Below, piece by piece: positions 12,347 through 12,547 of a DNA stretch of 12,547 bases; position 1 is the stretch's first letter; each line of letters opens with the position of its first letter. A program made the position numbers and the translations under genes. The notes beneath the pieces are model-generated. The model was not told the origin of the DNA. It did not search any database and worked only from the letters and a program-made list of their open reading frames with translations. The DNA is taken from positions 44,558-57,104 of the forward strand of contig DHFT01000005.1 of assembly GCA_002402375.1 (NCBI GenBank), given 5' to 3'. This DNA comes from Elusimicrobia bacterium UBA4817 (GTDB lineage Bacteria; Elusimicrobiota; UBA8919).

Positions 12347-12547
12347 TGTTCACCTCGTTTAACAATTTAATTTTTTTTTGGGGGGGAGTTTCATAAAAAA
12401 ACAAACAATCTCTCCTAAAGGGAGTCCTCCCACGGGGACTCCCTACGGTCGCTGCGGTTACTCTGATGAATCAGTTCGGAAATTGTCATTGTTACCAGTC
12501 CGCCGTGCGAACTTCACACATTCAATTAGGGTCTGCTGAAAAATATT
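12347..12547 (+). other. Gene-free tail after murG
   Basis: I see no gene with family resemblance here and no start of murC. The stretch contains a T9G7 homopolymer junction (12371-12386), the third mosaic repeat copy (12411-12466) and GGGTCTGCTGAAAAA (12529-12543) near the window edge, which resembles the terminal repeat of some insertion sequences. A frame is open from ATG 12466 to the edge but matches nothing I know. Confidence 0.6.
12411..12466 (+). repeat. GC-rich mosaic repeat, copy 3 (partial, after murG)
   Basis: TCTCCTAAAGGGAG then TCC is followed by CCCACGGGGACTCCCTACGG, then TCGCTGCGGTTACTC. The second part aligns closely with 2469-2503 before ftsL. GGGAGTCC (12420-12427) and GGACTCCC (12436-12443) form a perfect 8-bp stem with an 8-nt loop. 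There is no T-run after it. Modules 2 and 3 of the fuller copies are not visible. Confidence 0.75.

Noticed and set aside
12420..12443. Hairpin after murG as a transcription terminator
   Set aside because: The 8-bp stem is strong but no T-run follows; it belongs to the mosaic repeat.
12466..12547. Open frame from ATG 12466 to the window edge
   Set aside because: Only 27 codons are visible, there is no ribosome site and no resemblance to the MurC N-terminus; part overlaps the repeat.

Overview
This window carries a nearly uninterrupted division and cell wall (dcw) cluster, all on the + strand, from an AT-rich bacterium. The order is the classical one: mraZ, rsmH, ftsL, ftsI, murE, murF, mraY, murD, ftsW, murG. 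MurE has the DNPR motif typical of enzymes that add meso-diaminopimelate, so the peptidoglycan is probably DAP-type. The sequence does not name the organism. The mixture of AT-rich genes with many short GC-rich intergenic repeats resembles uncultured environmental lineages (an Omnitrophota- or Elusimicrobiota-like origin is only a guess).

Layout. Positions 2-88 hold the last codons of a C4 zinc-ribbon protein, which overlaps an RNase HI gene (85-504). The RNase P RNA gene follows at about 489-906, and its 5' P1 strand lies inside the last codons of the RNase H gene. Positions 907-1123 are a regulatory spacer. It holds a textbook sigma-70 promoter (TTGACA, 17 nt, TATAAT), then 10-bp phased TGG repeats that look like a MraZ operator, then a leader hairpin. 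The dcw genes run from 1124 to 12346. Positions 12347-12547 contain no recognisable gene. They hold a T9G7 homopolymer junction, a further repeat copy and, at the window edge, a sequence resembling an insertion sequence end. murC, the usual next gene, does not begin here.

How the genes work together. MurE, MurF and MurD are ATP-dependent ligases that build the UDP-MurNAc-peptide. MraY moves it to the lipid carrier (lipid I) and MurG adds GlcNAc (lipid II). FtsW (a SEDS polymerase) and FtsI (a class B transpeptidase) use lipid II at the septum, and FtsL belongs to the septal complex that activates them. MraZ represses the cluster and RsmH methylates 16S rRNA.

The most notable feature is repeat invasion. 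Four junctions inside the cluster are tight overlaps (mraZ/rsmH, ftsL/ftsI, ftsI/murE, ftsW/murG). Each of the other five carries a repeat: a GC-rich mosaic element (rsmH/ftsL and mraY/murD, with a partial copy after murG), CAGAG/CTCTG-type repeats (murE/murF), an octamer array (murF/mraY) and a nested palindrome plus ATCTGTG repeats (murD/ftsW). Related short repeats also lie in frame within ftsL, murF and murG. I see no defence system, CRISPR array, tRNA or complete mobile element.
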